DNA of 64,000 bases from an uncultured Bacteroides sp. (GCA_944320295.1 CALUGY010000031.1:1-64000), one strand, 5' to 3'; counted from the first letter of the stretch, positions 23,499 to 34,476 are shown. Notes: generated from the sequence alone by a model not told the origin. Translations and numbers: made by a program.

Positions 23499-26369
23499 TC
23501 AGCTCCGCTTGCACAGCTTGTTGAAGTCGCAGTAGGCGCAATATTTCCCCCCTTCCGTTTGCGTGAAAGGCTTGGCGGGGTCGAAAATCTCCTGCAACAA
23601 TCCGCGCAGCCGCGTGCGGAACTCTTCCTCGTACATCCCGAAATCGTCAACGGGCGTTTTGCCTTGCCGCATGCCCATTTTGATGGTGGGTGAATAGTCC
23701 GGCGAGGCCGCTTTGTGGATGTAAAGCAGGGCGGGGGAGACTTTCATTTCCTGTCGCCGGCACATGATGGCCGCGTAGAGGAAGGTCTGGAATATGTATC
23801 CCGGCCTGTCCTCTCCCGGTTCGAACAGCTGCCCGATGCTGCCGATGCTTTGCGGCTCACCGCCAGTCTTGTAGTCCACAATGCGCAGCGTGCCGTCCTT
23901 GCTGTCCATGCGGTCTATGGTACCGCCAATGTTTATCGGCACCTTTCCGGATTCGGTATCGATTTCAATGCTTTCATATATGCGTTGTTCCATGCCCTCC
24001 ATGCGGAACGGGGCATATTGCAGGTCGTTCTTCAGCAACTGGCGTAGGTAGGACAGGATGACCTTGGAGTGGATGAGTTGCGTGCCGTTGTACTCCGGTT
24101 GCTCGCCGGGTGGGACGTGGAAGAAGATTTCCTTGAAAGCACAGTCTACATAGCTTTGCAACTTGACGTCGTTCTTTAACAAGGCTTCGATGGATGCCTT
24201 GTCCACCTCCTTGTTTCCCGCAGTAAGCCCGGAGTATAACAGTTCGGCTGAGCGGTGGAATATGGTACCGAACAGGGCCGAGTCTATTTCCGTGTTCACT
24301 TCGTCCGGCACCTTGATGCGTGCCACGTAGCGGTAGTAGAACATCAACGGGCAGTTCAAATAGGTGTTCAAGGCGGAGGGTGACAGTATGCTGCGCGGAT
24401 GGATGCGTATGTCATACGTGTCGCACATCTTCCGTATCACTTCGTGGGTCTTTTCCACACAGATGTCGCGGGCACGTTGGGGTGTTTGCTTCGCTTCCAG
24501 GTACATCCGCTCTATGGGGTAAGGATAGTCAATGAAGAATTGGAGTGCGAAGCGCGACATTTCCCCCCGGTTTAACCCGTCGGATGAATTGTTGTACAGT
24601 ATCGTGATGTTCTCCGCCCGTTGTATCAGGCGGTAGAAATAGTAGGCATATACGGCGTTCTTGTGTTCGATGGTGGTCATGCCGAACGCCTTGCGCAGGT
24701 TGTAGGGAATGAACGACGAGTCGTTGACACCCTTGGGCAGTTGGCCTTCATTGACCGAGAGCATCACCAGGTTGCGGAAGTCGAGGTTGCGGGTTTCCAG
24801 CACGCCCATTATCTGCAAGCCTTTGGCCGGTTCTCCATGGAAGGGGATGTTTGTCGTGGTAAGCAATCGTTTGAGCAGCCGCTTCAGGGTAGCGGTTTTC
24901 AGTCCAGCCAGATTGCCGTCTTCTATCAGTTTCAGGAAACGGTTGATGCTTGTGTAGCTCTTGAATATGGCTTCTTTGTAAAGTTGGTTGTAGATGTCCT
25001 CTCTTGTTGTTGTATTGCCTTCCCGGTAGATGACTGTGGCACGGCTCAGCATGTCTGTCAGGTAGCGGCATAGGGCGGCACTTCCGTTTGACGGAGTGAA
25101 CACAGCGGTCAGGAAGTCATCTTGTTGCAGTTCCGATGGGAAAGGATAGAAACGATTGGCTTGTGTCAGGCGTTTTTCCAAGGTTTCTGCCACAGGCGAC
25201 AGCAGGCGGACGTATGGATGTTTCAGTACGGCCGTTACTTTGTCGTATGCATAGCGTCCGTTGCTTTCCAGGTATCCCTCTGTCTGTAGTTCAGCCAATG
25301 CATTGATGTAGCTATATGCCGGAGTTTGTGATAAAGGGAATCCCATTGTGATGTTGATGTTTTGTGTTTGCGGTGGTATGGAGTGTAGCACAGGCAGTAA
25401 CAATGCTTCGTTGCAAAGCACCACCGCACTACCTTCTTCTTCCTGCTTCCAGGATGCGAGGAATTTGGCTTGTGCGTTTTCCGTGGATGATGATATGATA
25501 CGTACATTCTTATGTTTGTACAGGGTGTTGAATAGATTTTCCGGTAGTTGGTTGGGGAACGTTTCGAGATTGCGCAAGATGAATTCACCAGCCTCGTGTG
25601 TGTAAGGCGGTTGTTGTTCGCGGGGTATCCGGGTGTAGGCTATGTCGTAGTCCCAGTAGAAAAGTGCTTTGCCTGCCTCTTGTAATGTTAGGAAGAACTT
25701 TCTCTCTACCTTGTTTAGTACATTGAATCCCACGAACACATACTTTTCGAATGGCAATTTGTCTGCCTGTAGCCTCTCTATGGCGTGGCGGTACAACATG
25801 CCTTCATAGGCTATGCCTTTTGCTTCGAGCCTTTCGCGGAAATTGAGGTATATTTCTCCCAGTTTATCCCAAATGGCAATGAATTGTTGTTTCAGTTTGG
25901 TGCGTTTTTCTATCGAGAAGTTTTGGAAGAATAGCTTCAGGGCTTCCTCTTGTTCCGGTTCCAAGAAGTCGTAGCTGTCCATGATGTCTTTCAGGTTTTG
26001 CAGGTTGGTAAAGAGACGGCCTGTGTCTACCAGATTTTTGTCGGCATCATCAAAGTCGCCGATGAGCAGTTCGCCCCAGAAGTAGAAGTCGTCCAGCATC
26101 TCGGTACTGTTTGTCACTTCGCGGAACACGTTGTATAGTTCGCATACCAGCTGGATAGGATCTCCCAGCTTTAGTATGGACTGTTGTTGAAACAGTTCGC
26201 TTATGGTTACGTAAGTCGGCGCCCATAATGGTCGGTCGCTTTCCGAAGCCAAGTATTTGTTGAAGAACAGGCTGGCGCGTTTGTTTGGGAAAACGATGGC
26301 CGTATGCGAAAAGTCGTTTCCTATTTTCTTGTATAGGTCGTGGGCGACCATTTGAAGGAATGTTTCCAT
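23499..26369 (-). CDS. addB: AddB-like PD-(D/E)XK nuclease
   Basis: A 956-residue protein working with the adjacent AddA-like helicase in double-strand break resection. A degenerate helicase-like N-terminal region (VFPNKRASLFFNKYL near 30) precedes a C-terminal PD-(D/E)XK nuclease with RIVDYKTGGE (about 835). An iron-sulfur type cysteine set is split between LNCPLMFYYRY (about 674) and YCAYCDFNKLC at the end. The frame is open upstream through palindromic array F, but METFLQMVAHDLYKK at 26369 is the natural start. It is 195 bp downstream of addA on the same strand. Confidence 0.82.
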   Translation of the reverse strand: METFLQMVAHDLYKKIGNDFSHTAIVFPNKRASLFFNKYLASESDRPLWAPTYVTISELFQQQSILKLGDPIQLVCELYNVFREVTNSTEMLDDFYFWGELLIGDFDDADKNLVDTGRLFTNLQNLKDIMDSYDFLEPEQEEALKLFFQNFSIEKRTKLKQQFIAIWDKLGEIYLNFRERLEAKGIAYEGMLYRHAIERLQADKLPFEKYVFVGFNVLNKVERKFFLTLQEAGKALFYWDYDIAYTRIPREQQPPYTHEAGEFILRNLETFPNQLPENLFNTLYKHKNVRIISSSTENAQAKFLASWKQEEEGSAVVLCNEALLLPVLHSIPPQTQNINITMGFPLSQTPAYSYINALAELQTEGYLESNGRYAYDKVTAVLKHPYVRLLSPVAETLEKRLTQANRFYPFPSELQQDDFLTAVFTPSNGSAALCRYLTDMLSRATVIYREGNTTTREDIYNQLYKEAIFKSYTSINRFLKLIEDGNLAGLKTATLKRLLKRLLTTTNIPFHGEPAKGLQIMGVLETRNLDFRNLVMLSVNEGQLPKGVNDSSFIPYNLRKAFGMTTIEHKNAVYAYYFYRLIQRAENITILYNNSSDGLNRGEMSRFALQFFIDYPYPIERMYLEAKQTPQRARDICVEKTHEVIRKMCDTYDIRIHPRSILSPSALNTYLNCPLMFYYRYVARIKVPDEVNTEIDSALFGTIFHRSAELLYSGLTAGNKEVDKASIEALLKNDVKLQSYVDCAFKEIFFHVPPGEQPEYNGTQLIHSKVILSYLRQLLKNDLQYAPFRMEGMEQRIYESIEIDTESGKVPINIGGTIDRMDSKDGTLRIVDYKTGGEPQSIGSIGQLFEPGEDRPGYIFQTFLYAAIMCRRQEMKVSPALLYIHKAASPDYSPTIKMGMRQGKTPVDDFGMYEEEFRTRLRGLLQEIFDPAKPFTQTEGGKYCAYCDFNKLCKRS

Positions 26370-26400
26370 TAGATAGCTGTTTGGTGATGTTTTTGTTTGG

Positions 26401-26500
26401 TATATGTCATGTCCGTATGCGGAACGTGTTCCGCCTTTACCCGCAACATGTTGCGTTCCTGCTTGCAACATGTTGCACATCCGGACGGTGTATGTTGGGT
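26401..26500. repeat. Array F: AACATGTT-family palindromes with 22-bp period
   Basis: Centres at 26426.5 (AACGTGTT), 26448.5 and 26470.5 (both CAACATGTTGC) are 22 bp apart; degenerate further units fit at 26404.5 (TATATGTC) and 26492.5 (TGTATGTT). The array fills the gap between the addA stop and the addB start, upstream of addB. The consensus matches arrays A and M. Confidence 0.8.
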
Positions 26501-26564
26501 GTATATAGTGATATGGCTCCTCATATTAATATAATGTAATGCAGTATGGTATGTGTGGTGTCTT

Positions 26565-29500
26565 TTATGTATCCTTTACTCTTTCTACAATTTTTTCATC
26601 CACGTACCACAAAAAACCGCTGATGTGTCGGGGAGCATCGGTCATGCGTTCAAGTAACCGGATGTACTCTTGCACTTGTTTGTTGTACCGGGCATTGACT
26701 TTGCCGAACTTGAAGTCTACGACAATCATCTCTTCGCCGTTTGTCATTACTCTATCTGGTCTGCGTGTGTGCAGCTCCCCATTCTCTTGCCATATGATAT
26801 CGCATTCATTGAACAAGGTCCATTTTCCCGAGTACCAGTCTTGTACCTGTGGATGCGAGAATGTTTCCTTGACAAATTGACGGATTTCGTATTCTTTATC
26901 CTTGTTGCCAATAATACCTTCAAATACAAGCTGGTCAATGGCGTTATCCACATCGCTTATAACCCGTATGGAGGAGAATAACGTATGCAACATGCGTCCC
27001 CTGTCGATGAATTGTTGAGGTGATTCTTGTTCATCGTTGCCTGCAATGAAGTCGGCAGAACGGTTAGACTGTCTGAAGTTTACGTCATGGTGTATGCTTT
27101 GCATGCATACCGGGCATTTGTTGGTTTGCTGCAATAGTTTATTGCCGTTTTCATCCTTCTCTATTTTTTCTTCTCCTATCTTTGAAGGGATAATTTGTCC
27201 TTTTTCAAAATAAGATGTTTCTTCGTTTTCTTCCCAAGTGCAATCATCCGACAATGCCATTTGTGGAAGAATTGTAGTGAACAACTCGGAGATACTTCCT
27301 TTTTGTGCGTTCTTACTCCAGAAAATAAGATTCTTTTCTGCGCGAGTGAAAGCCACATATAGCAGGTTGAGGTTGTCTACCCACAACTGGAGTCGTTCGT
27401 CCTCATAATCTTTTCGATAAACAGATTCTATCATGGTACTTGAATAGGTCACCGGTACTAAATCTAATTGATTGTATGGAGGCTCTTGTGGAGTGCACCA
27501 TACCAGTTGGTTATTTGTTTCGTTCTCTAACTTCCAGTCGCAAAACGGGATTAGCACCGTATGAAACTCCAAGCCTTTCGATTTGTGAATAGACATGATA
27601 CGTATGCCGTCTACTTCGTTGCTGGGTATCGTTTTGCTACAAAGAGTTTCGTCCCAATAGTTGATGAAAGCGTCAAGTTCAGAAGAATTGTTTTTCAGAT
27701 ATTCCATTACATTATCGAAAAAGGAAAACAGGTAAGCATCTTGTCCTTTCAGGTCGGTGAGGTCGAAGATACCGAGTAGTTCTTCGAACAGTTCGTAGAG
27801 GGGCATGAGTTTTAGTTCTTCCATGCGTGAGGTGAAAGAGACGGGAAGTAAATCCTCAATATCGTTTTCAAGTACATCTTTCCAGCTTGTAGCGGATTTC
27901 TTAATGTCTATTAGATAATTGGTGGCGAGCGATGTAGCTGATACGCCGTCGTCCGGATTTGACAAGTAGCGTATTGCGTCCATTAAAGTGCATACAGCTG
28001 ACGATGCATCGAGGCGAAAGGCTTCGTCAGAGACAATGGTTAATCGTAGTTCTTTGTCGAAATACTCGGCAATGGGGGGAATGTTTTTGTTTTTACGTAC
28101 TAAGATTGCAATATCGTTAGGATTGACTCCTTCATTAATCAGATGAAGAACTTCACTTCCTATTGCTTGTAAAGTACAGGCTGTATAATCTTCTCCGTTG
28201 GGTAGATTGAGCAACATGCCTTTTACGTAACCTTGTCGCTCATTCTTGGGAGATTCTTGGATAATGTCCGCATAAGCGTCTTTTAGTGCGGTACATTCTT
28301 CTCCGATGTCTTGCAGGTAAATGGAATCCAAGTATTCTACAGCTTTTTTGAAAAGTCGGTTGTTGAAGTCGATGACATTTGCTTCGCTTCGCCGGTTGGT
28401 GCGCAATGTTTTGACTTTTACATAGCGATTGATTGGTTGTTGTTGTGACGGGTCTTCTTTCAGATTGTTTAATATATTCCAATCACCGTTTCTCCATCTG
28501 TAAATAGATTGCTTGACATCGCCGACAATAAGGTTGTCAAAACCCTGTGACAATTCTTCGAGCAATAGAATACGGAAATTGTCCCATTGCATACGGCTGG
28601 TATCTTGAAATTCATCTATCATGACGTGGTGGATATTGGCACCTATTTTTTCGAAGATGAAAGAAGAATCTCCATTTTGTAGCAAACTGTGCAGTAGGGC
28701 ATTGGTGTCTGACAGCAGGAAGCGGTTCTGTTCATGGTTCAGCAGGCGTACTTCTTCGTCTATGTGGTTCAGTAACTGTAGTTTGTTGAGATGCTTCAAC
28801 GACAAACGACAACTGTTTATGGTATGTAGCTTTTGAGGGCGTTGCGTTTCAGCTTCTTTTAATAAAGGTATTAGGCGCGTTTCAGCCAATTGGATGATAT
28901 CTGTTTTGCGAACTGAAGTTTTCGATGCCCAGTTTTGAGCATCAGCCATGCAGTTGTTTAATGTGGCATTCTTAACGTCTTTGTCTGCTAGACGTCCATC
29001 TCTCAATTTTTTGAAATATGAGCCTATGCCTTTTGCACCATTTTTTAAATCATCGGGGGCAAGGGCGTGTTCCTTTAATATATTCTCAAATTGTACCCAA
29101 AAGTATTGTATGTCTTTTAATGCAGCAGTCTCCATTTTGTGGAGCAACTCACGATATAACTTTACTGCCTCCGGGTTGCGCATTTTCTTTCGTAAGGCTT
29201 CTCCTTGCTCTATGTATTTTTCGTCGAGAATGTTCAGACCGAAGGCTTTGATTTCGTTGGAGACATTCCAGCGTTTGTCGTTGGCAATTCGCTCGTTGAT
29301 GTATTCCAAAATCCAGGCCAATACCGGAGATGTTAGTGTTAGTTTTTCAATAAGGCTATCTACAGACTTATTTAATACATCAATGTTGTTCAACTCGATG
29401 TTTAGGTTTGGATTGAGTCCTAATTCGCGGGCTAAATTACGCATAACGGATTGGAAGAACGAATCAATGGTTTCTATGCGGAATCGTCCGTAATCATGAA

Positions 29501-29804
29501 GTATGTATTGCAAGGCCATTCCCGCTCGTTGGCGTATTTGTTCTTCTGTCCATTCTCCCTCATTGTTCAATTGACTTTCTATATATTTGAGGTATACTTC
29601 AGAGGTGTTGACTTTCCTCCAAATGCCATACAATTGTTGCAGAATACGTTCTTTCATTTCGGTCGTAGCTTTATTTGTGAAAGTAACGGCCAAAATCTGT
29701 TGATAGGCATGTGGGTTAAGAATCAAATGCTTTATGTATTCCGTCGTCAGAGTAAATGTCTTTCCTGAACCAGCCGAGGCTTTATATACTGTCAATAGTT
29801 CCAT
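26565..29804 (-). CDS. addA: AddA-like UvrD/Rep helicase-nuclease
   Basis: A 1079-residue superfamily 1 helicase. Walker A is YKASAGSGKTF (about 7-17); the UvrD-type motifs MIDEFQDTSRMQW (about 383), VGDVKQSIYRWRNGD and IMSIHKSKGLEF are clear. A C-terminal PD-(D/E)XK-like end includes EEMIVVDFKFGK. It is AddA-like: helicase plus nuclease, processing broken DNA ends together with AddB. The start METFLL-like MELLTVYKAS at 29804 was chosen over an ATG eight codons upstream because the P-loop normally lies close to the N-terminus. Confidence 0.87.
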   Translation of the reverse strand: MELLTVYKASAGSGKTFTLTTEYIKHLILNPHAYQQILAVTFTNKATTEMKERILQQLYGIWRKVNTSEVYLKYIESQLNNEGEWTEEQIRQRAGMALQYILHDYGRFRIETIDSFFQSVMRNLARELGLNPNLNIELNNIDVLNKSVDSLIEKLTLTSPVLAWILEYINERIANDKRWNVSNEIKAFGLNILDEKYIEQGEALRKKMRNPEAVKLYRELLHKMETAALKDIQYFWVQFENILKEHALAPDDLKNGAKGIGSYFKKLRDGRLADKDVKNATLNNCMADAQNWASKTSVRKTDIIQLAETRLIPLLKEAETQRPQKLHTINSCRLSLKHLNKLQLLNHIDEEVRLLNHEQNRFLLSDTNALLHSLLQNGDSSFIFEKIGANIHHVMIDEFQDTSRMQWDNFRILLLEELSQGFDNLIVGDVKQSIYRWRNGDWNILNNLKEDPSQQQPINRYVKVKTLRTNRRSEANVIDFNNRLFKKAVEYLDSIYLQDIGEECTALKDAYADIIQESPKNERQGYVKGMLLNLPNGEDYTACTLQAIGSEVLHLINEGVNPNDIAILVRKNKNIPPIAEYFDKELRLTIVSDEAFRLDASSAVCTLMDAIRYLSNPDDGVSATSLATNYLIDIKKSATSWKDVLENDIEDLLPVSFTSRMEELKLMPLYELFEELLGIFDLTDLKGQDAYLFSFFDNVMEYLKNNSSELDAFINYWDETLCSKTIPSNEVDGIRIMSIHKSKGLEFHTVLIPFCDWKLENETNNQLVWCTPQEPPYNQLDLVPVTYSSTMIESVYRKDYEDERLQLWVDNLNLLYVAFTRAEKNLIFWSKNAQKGSISELFTTILPQMALSDDCTWEENEETSYFEKGQIIPSKIGEEKIEKDENGNKLLQQTNKCPVCMQSIHHDVNFRQSNRSADFIAGNDEQESPQQFIDRGRMLHTLFSSIRVISDVDNAIDQLVFEGIIGNKDKEYEIRQFVKETFSHPQVQDWYSGKWTLFNECDIIWQENGELHTRRPDRVMTNGEEMIVVDFKFGKVNARYNKQVQEYIRLLERMTDAPRHISGFLWYVDEKIVERVKDT

Positions 29805-30001
29805 ATGTTCAGCATTGTTTGAATACAAACTTAGGTATTTTTGAGAACAACCTATGACTATTAACGAGAAAAAGTATGCTGTCTATGTAAAGTATAAAGC
29901 TTTTCTTCGTTATTTGATGATAAATCCATATATTACCAATTTTTGCCGCATGGTATTTGTCTCATGAGGCAGATAGATAATATATGGATATTTGGAGGTA
30001 T

Positions 30002-31324
30002 TTAAAAATCTAATCTTCCTATAGCTCGTAAATATTCTGTTTCGAATATCTTGTATTGGGTTTGCGCTTCTATAAGGTTACTTTCGGCTTGTTGCCATTG
30101 AGACTGTGCATCAAGTAAATCGGTTAATGAGGCCATGGATGCCGTGTAACGGTTGCGCATCACGCGTAAATTCTCGTTTGCCTGTCGCAAACCTTTTTCT
30201 GCCGTATGGATAAGATGATAGCCGTCTTGCACATTTTGAATGGCCTGTTGTACCTCGATGCTGAGTAAACGGGTGTTCTTTTGCAAGTCGAGTTCGGCAT
30301 TGTGTAACTCATACTTGGCTTTACGAACTTTCTTGCGGTTCTCACCCCAACTGAAGAGCGGTATCTTGACGGCCAGCATAAGCATCCCCATTCCATCACG
30401 GAACTCTTGTGAGAAAGGCACCATTGTGCCATCGCCTGCATTGGCCATACTGTTCAGTTTGATATTACCATAATACATATAGTTGGCTGTCAATCCCACC
30501 GTAGGCAACATTGCGGCGCGTGCCATGCGGATTTGTTCTTTCCCTGCGGCCACCTGTTTCTGCAGTAGATGCAATTCGGGGCGGCCATAGATATCCGATG
30601 TCAACTTGCTGGGCATCGAAATAACCAAGGTCGTATCCATCGCTTCAATCTCCGTATGAAAGTCGGCTCCCACTATCCGGCAAAGCGACATCCGGCAAAG
30701 GTTGGCTCCGTTCCGAGCTTTCTGTAACTGGTATTGTATTTCTGAATGTTTGGCTTCGATGCGCAACAGGTCATTTTCGGTGGCCATCCCTGCCTCAAGG
30801 GCTGTTTCCATCTGACGATACAAGGTGTCCATCTGTGCCTGGTAGCTTTCCAGCATCCGCACCTTGCGTCCTACTGCGATATACATCCAATAAGCATTAT
30901 CTGCCTCTGCCAGTACATCCATACGGGTCATGCGATAACGCTCAGCAGCTGCTTCTTTACCAATGCGCGCCAAGCGTTGTCCGGTCAAGATTTTGCCTCC
31001 CGCATAGATAGGCTGAGTCAAGTTAATACCGGCCATGTAAGTGCCACGCATACGCAATTCCATTCCCATCATATCCATATCAGGAAACATATAAGCTCCT
31101 ATCGCCGATGCATCAAATTTGGGTAAGAAAGCCGTTTTGGCAATCTCTCGGTCAAACTCAGCTAGTCTGAGCGCATTGTCTGCTTTCTGTAATTCTTCGC
31201 TATACGCCAAAGCCATTTTCCGACAATCGGCCTGCGAGAGTTTGATGGATTGCTGTGCAGTAGCTCTCAAGGTGGTAAACAAAGCAATGTAACACGAAAT
31301 TATTATAATCTTTTTATTATTCAT
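30002..31324 (-). CDS. TolC-family outer-membrane efflux channel
   Basis: A 440-residue outer-membrane protein with a signal peptide (about 1-22, ending LRATA) and two internally repeated OEP halves made of long heptad-like helices (for example IEAKHSEIQYQLQKARNG). It would form the exit duct of the tripartite pump encoded with it. The gene begins five bases after the stop of the RND gene, so it is the last gene of the operon. Length is usual for the family. Confidence 0.9.
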   Translation of the reverse strand: MNNKKIIIISCYIALFTTLRATAQQSIKLSQADCRKMALAYSEELQKADNALRLAEFDREIAKTAFLPKFDASAIGAYMFPDMDMMGMELRMRGTYMAGINLTQPIYAGGKILTGQRLARIGKEAAAERYRMTRMDVLAEADNAYWMYIAVGRKVRMLESYQAQMDTLYRQMETALEAGMATENDLLRIEAKHSEIQYQLQKARNGANLCRMSLCRIVGADFHTEIEAMDTTLVISMPSKLTSDIYGRPELHLLQKQVAAGKEQIRMARAAMLPTVGLTANYMYYGNIKLNSMANAGDGTMVPFSQEFRDGMGMLMLAVKIPLFSWGENRKKVRKAKYELHNAELDLQKNTRLLSIEVQQAIQNVQDGYHLIHTAEKGLRQANENLRVMRNRYTASMASLTDLLDAQSQWQQAESNLIEAQTQYKIFETEYLRAIGRLDF

Positions 31325-31329
31325 CTTAT

Positions 31330-34300
31330 TTATATATTAGCGGGTTTATGAATGCGGAATAAAGTAGCATAGAAGATTGGCAACAAGACGAGCGTAATCA
31401 TTGTGCCTACGGTGAGGCCGCCCATTATCGTGATGGCCATCGAACTATACATCGGGTCTGTCACTAGCGGAATTATGCCGACAATGGTTGTCAACGAAGC
31501 CATTAGCACGGGACGTACACGTGACACGGTGGCTTCTATTACGGCTGTATAGGGTATCACTTTTTCCTCAGTCTGGAGACGATTGATTTCATCCACCAGC
31601 ACAATAGCGTTTTTCACCATCATTCCTATCAATCCCAACATACCGATAATGGCCATGAAAGTCATCGGTTGTCCGCTTAGCAGTAGTGAGGGAGTAATGC
31701 CGCAAAAGACGAACGGGAAGCAGAGAAGGATGAGGATTACTTTCCGCCAGCTGTTGAACAGCAACAGTAGAATGACCAAAATAAGGAAAATAGTTATCGG
31801 TACAAATTTCATCAGGTTGCCAATAGCCTCGCCCTGTATTTCGCCTTCGCCTACCCAACGCATCGAATAGCCTTCGGGCAGAGGGATGGCTTCTATTTCG
31901 TCCTGAATGTCGGCAATGACTTTGGCAGGCGTGGCATCGTCACGCTCCGGATTAGGGTCGCACTCTGCTTCAATGATGCGCTGCCCGTTAAGCCTCGTCA
32001 CGAGGTCCTCGTCCCAGCCAAGCCGCAAGTCGTCCGTTACGTTGCCGAGTGGGACGGAGCGGAACACCTTGTCTTGCAATTCACTCATAGGCTTCCCACC
32101 TGTTAATGCCCCTCGCACTTCCTCGTTAGACAGATGGGCATTCATCATGCTCCATACCGGTATCTCTTCCAGGTTACGAATGCGGCTGCCGTCCGCATTT
32201 CGCACTTGCAAGTTTAGTGTCACCATGCGTTCTTGGTCGTTCAGTACTCCGACTGGCATTCCGTCCGTTGCTGCCAGCAGAGCATTGGCCACATCACCAC
32301 GTCCGATGCCCGATCGCAAGGCGTCTTGCTGCACATACGATGCCACAAACGCTTTGCCCGTCGGCTTCCAATTATTCTGTACGGAGTAAGCGTCCACGTA
32401 GGGTGAACGGCGCATGATGTCTTCCGCCTGTGCGCTCAATCGGCGCAACACAGCTGGATCAGGACCGGAAAATTCCACTTCTACCGTGTGCGAAGTCGAA
32501 GTAGAGAAGTTATATTTGCGGATGCGGATATAGGCTTCGGGGTATAGTGTGCGGAGTTGTGTCCGTACGGTAGGGATTTGTTTCAGCACGCTATCATAAT
32601 CTTTACAATCCACAATCAATTCACCATAGCAATCATCTCCGGAAGTCATCGGACGCACCAGACAATAAAGAGCCGGTGCACTACCCTGGCTGATGGCTAC
32701 CCGGTCAATGGCAGGGTCTTTCTTCAGGAGATCGTTCATTTCTAACAAACGGTTGCGCACCACATTGGCATCGGTCGCTGAGGGGAAGAAACATTCCACC
32801 ACGAATTGTTTGTAGTCAAAATCGGGGAAGAACAGATTCTTGACGTGCGTCATGCCAAAGATGCAAAGTGCTAGTATACAGAATGCAGAAATAATTGTCA
32901 CCCGTTTATAGCCGATCAGGAAACCTACTGTGCGGCGCACAAAGCGATGCACGGGAGAGTTCATGATCATCCCCGTGCCTTTATCGGCTTTCTTATTCCG
33001 CTTCGGTAACCATGACTTGGCGCAGACCGGCACTTGAACTAGTGCCAGTACCCAGCTTGCTAGCAGACTGATGCACAACACTAAGAAGAGGTCGCGCGCA
33101 TACTCACCTGCCGTATCTGGCGAAAGATATGCGCAGATAAAGGTTGAGGCGGCGATAATGGTGGCCCCCAGCAGCGGCAATGCCGTATTGTGTCCGATGC
33201 GGTAAAGGTAAGTTTTTGGTCCGAGTCCCCGCTGTTTGTCTATCAGAATACCGTCCATGATGACAACGGCATTGTCCACTAGCATCCCCATCGCCACGAT
33301 AAACGCCCCTAGGGAAATGCGTTGCAGCGTCGTACCACAAACTAGCAAGATGGGGAACGATACGGCCACCGTAAGCATCAGCCCGAAACCGATGATCAGT
33401 CCGCTGCGGAATCCCATGGTGAAGACAAGCACTAGAATAACGATAACTACCGATTCTACCAGATTCCACATGAACGATGATATGGCTTTACTCACTTTGT
33501 CCGGTTGGAAAAAGATTTTCTCCGTCTGTACGCCGACAGGAAGCTGTTTCATGACTTGTGCCAATCGGGCATCTACTGCCTTGCCCACATCGGGGACGAT
33601 GGCTGATGATTCCATTGCCAGACAAATGGCGAGTGCCGGCTTCCCGTTCACAAAGAATCCGTTCCGTTGTGGTTCCGAATAGGCCCGTTTCACGCGTGCT
33701 ATGTCACCTATGCGCATTGTCTTGCCGTCCAGCGTCTGTATCATCAGGTTGCGGATACCCTCTTCGTTATCAACGGCTGCATTCACATAGAGGACTATCC
33801 GTTCCTCTCCGTTAGTATACCGTCCAGCATTCACGGTTTTTCCAGCATCTCGTAAGGCGGACATAACCTGTGTGGGGATTATTCCGTTGCGGGCGACCTG
33901 CTCTTTGGATAGAATGATATTTATCACTTCGTCCCTATTGCCAATGATATTGATGCGCTTGACACCTTTCACATCCAGCAGTTCGCGGCGGAGATATTTG
34001 GCATACTTGTACATCTCCGGATAGGTATACCCATCGGCAGTCAGAGCGTAAAAGATGCCATATACGTCCATCATGTCATCGATCACCACAGGGTTGTAAC
34101 AGCCTTGCGGAAGACGTGGGGCGGCGTCATTCACTTTCCGGCGGAGAAGGTCAAAGTGTTGCTCCAAGTCCCGGTTTAGTACTGTCATCAGGAACTCGAC
34201 GGTAAACATGGCAGAACCATTCTGGCATTCCGTTTTTACTTTCCTCACATTGGGCAATGCCCGCAATTCATCTTCCATCAGTTGGGCTACTTTCAGCTCT

Positions 34301-34476
34301 ATTTCGTGTGCATCAGCTCCCGGCCACATTACTACAACCATTGCCTGTTTGGCGGACATGGCAGGATCTTCCAGTTTGGGCATTTGTATGAACGAAAGTA
34401 CACCGGCTATCAGGATAGCAGCTGTGAGTGACCAAAACAATACCGGACGGTGCATGAAGAATTCAGTCATTTTCAT
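31330..34476 (-). CDS. RND efflux transporter (AcrB-type permease)
   Basis: A 1048-residue inner-membrane pump with about 12 membrane segments and two large periplasmic loops. The start FFMHRPVLFWSLTAAILI is typical, and the segment GAFIVAMGMLVDNAVVIMDG carries the conserved acidic residue of the proton relay region; KNAIVLVDEINRLQ is the matching repeat in the second half. The charged residues place it closer to HAE-type drug pumps than to metal pumps, but the substrate is open. ATG at 34476 overlaps the adaptor stop (TGATG). Confidence 0.93.
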   Translation of the reverse strand: MKMTEFFMHRPVLFWSLTAAILIAGVLSFIQMPKLEDPAMSAKQAMVVVMWPGADAHEIELKVAQLMEDELRALPNVRKVKTECQNGSAMFTVEFLMTVLNRDLEQHFDLLRRKVNDAAPRLPQGCYNPVVIDDMMDVYGIFYALTADGYTYPEMYKYAKYLRRELLDVKGVKRINIIGNRDEVINIILSKEQVARNGIIPTQVMSALRDAGKTVNAGRYTNGEERIVLYVNAAVDNEEGIRNLMIQTLDGKTMRIGDIARVKRAYSEPQRNGFFVNGKPALAICLAMESSAIVPDVGKAVDARLAQVMKQLPVGVQTEKIFFQPDKVSKAISSFMWNLVESVVIVILVLVFTMGFRSGLIIGFGLMLTVAVSFPILLVCGTTLQRISLGAFIVAMGMLVDNAVVIMDGILIDKQRGLGPKTYLYRIGHNTALPLLGATIIAASTFICAYLSPDTAGEYARDLFLVLCISLLASWVLALVQVPVCAKSWLPKRNKKADKGTGMIMNSPVHRFVRRTVGFLIGYKRVTIISAFCILALCIFGMTHVKNLFFPDFDYKQFVVECFFPSATDANVVRNRLLEMNDLLKKDPAIDRVAISQGSAPALYCLVRPMTSGDDCYGELIVDCKDYDSVLKQIPTVRTQLRTLYPEAYIRIRKYNFSTSTSHTVEVEFSGPDPAVLRRLSAQAEDIMRRSPYVDAYSVQNNWKPTGKAFVASYVQQDALRSGIGRGDVANALLAATDGMPVGVLNDQERMVTLNLQVRNADGSRIRNLEEIPVWSMMNAHLSNEEVRGALTGGKPMSELQDKVFRSVPLGNVTDDLRLGWDEDLVTRLNGQRIIEAECDPNPERDDATPAKVIADIQDEIEAIPLPEGYSMRWVGEGEIQGEAIGNLMKFVPITIFLILVILLLLFNSWRKVILILLCFPFVFCGITPSLLLSGQPMTFMAIIGMLGLIGMMVKNAIVLVDEINRLQTEEKVIPYTAVIEATVSRVRPVLMASLTTIVGIIPLVTDPMYSSMAITIMGGLTVGTMITLVLLPIFYATLFRIHKPANI

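Noticed and set aside
26370..26480. N-terminal extension of AddB through array F
   Set aside because: The added 37 residues come from the repeats; the METFLQ start fits the family.
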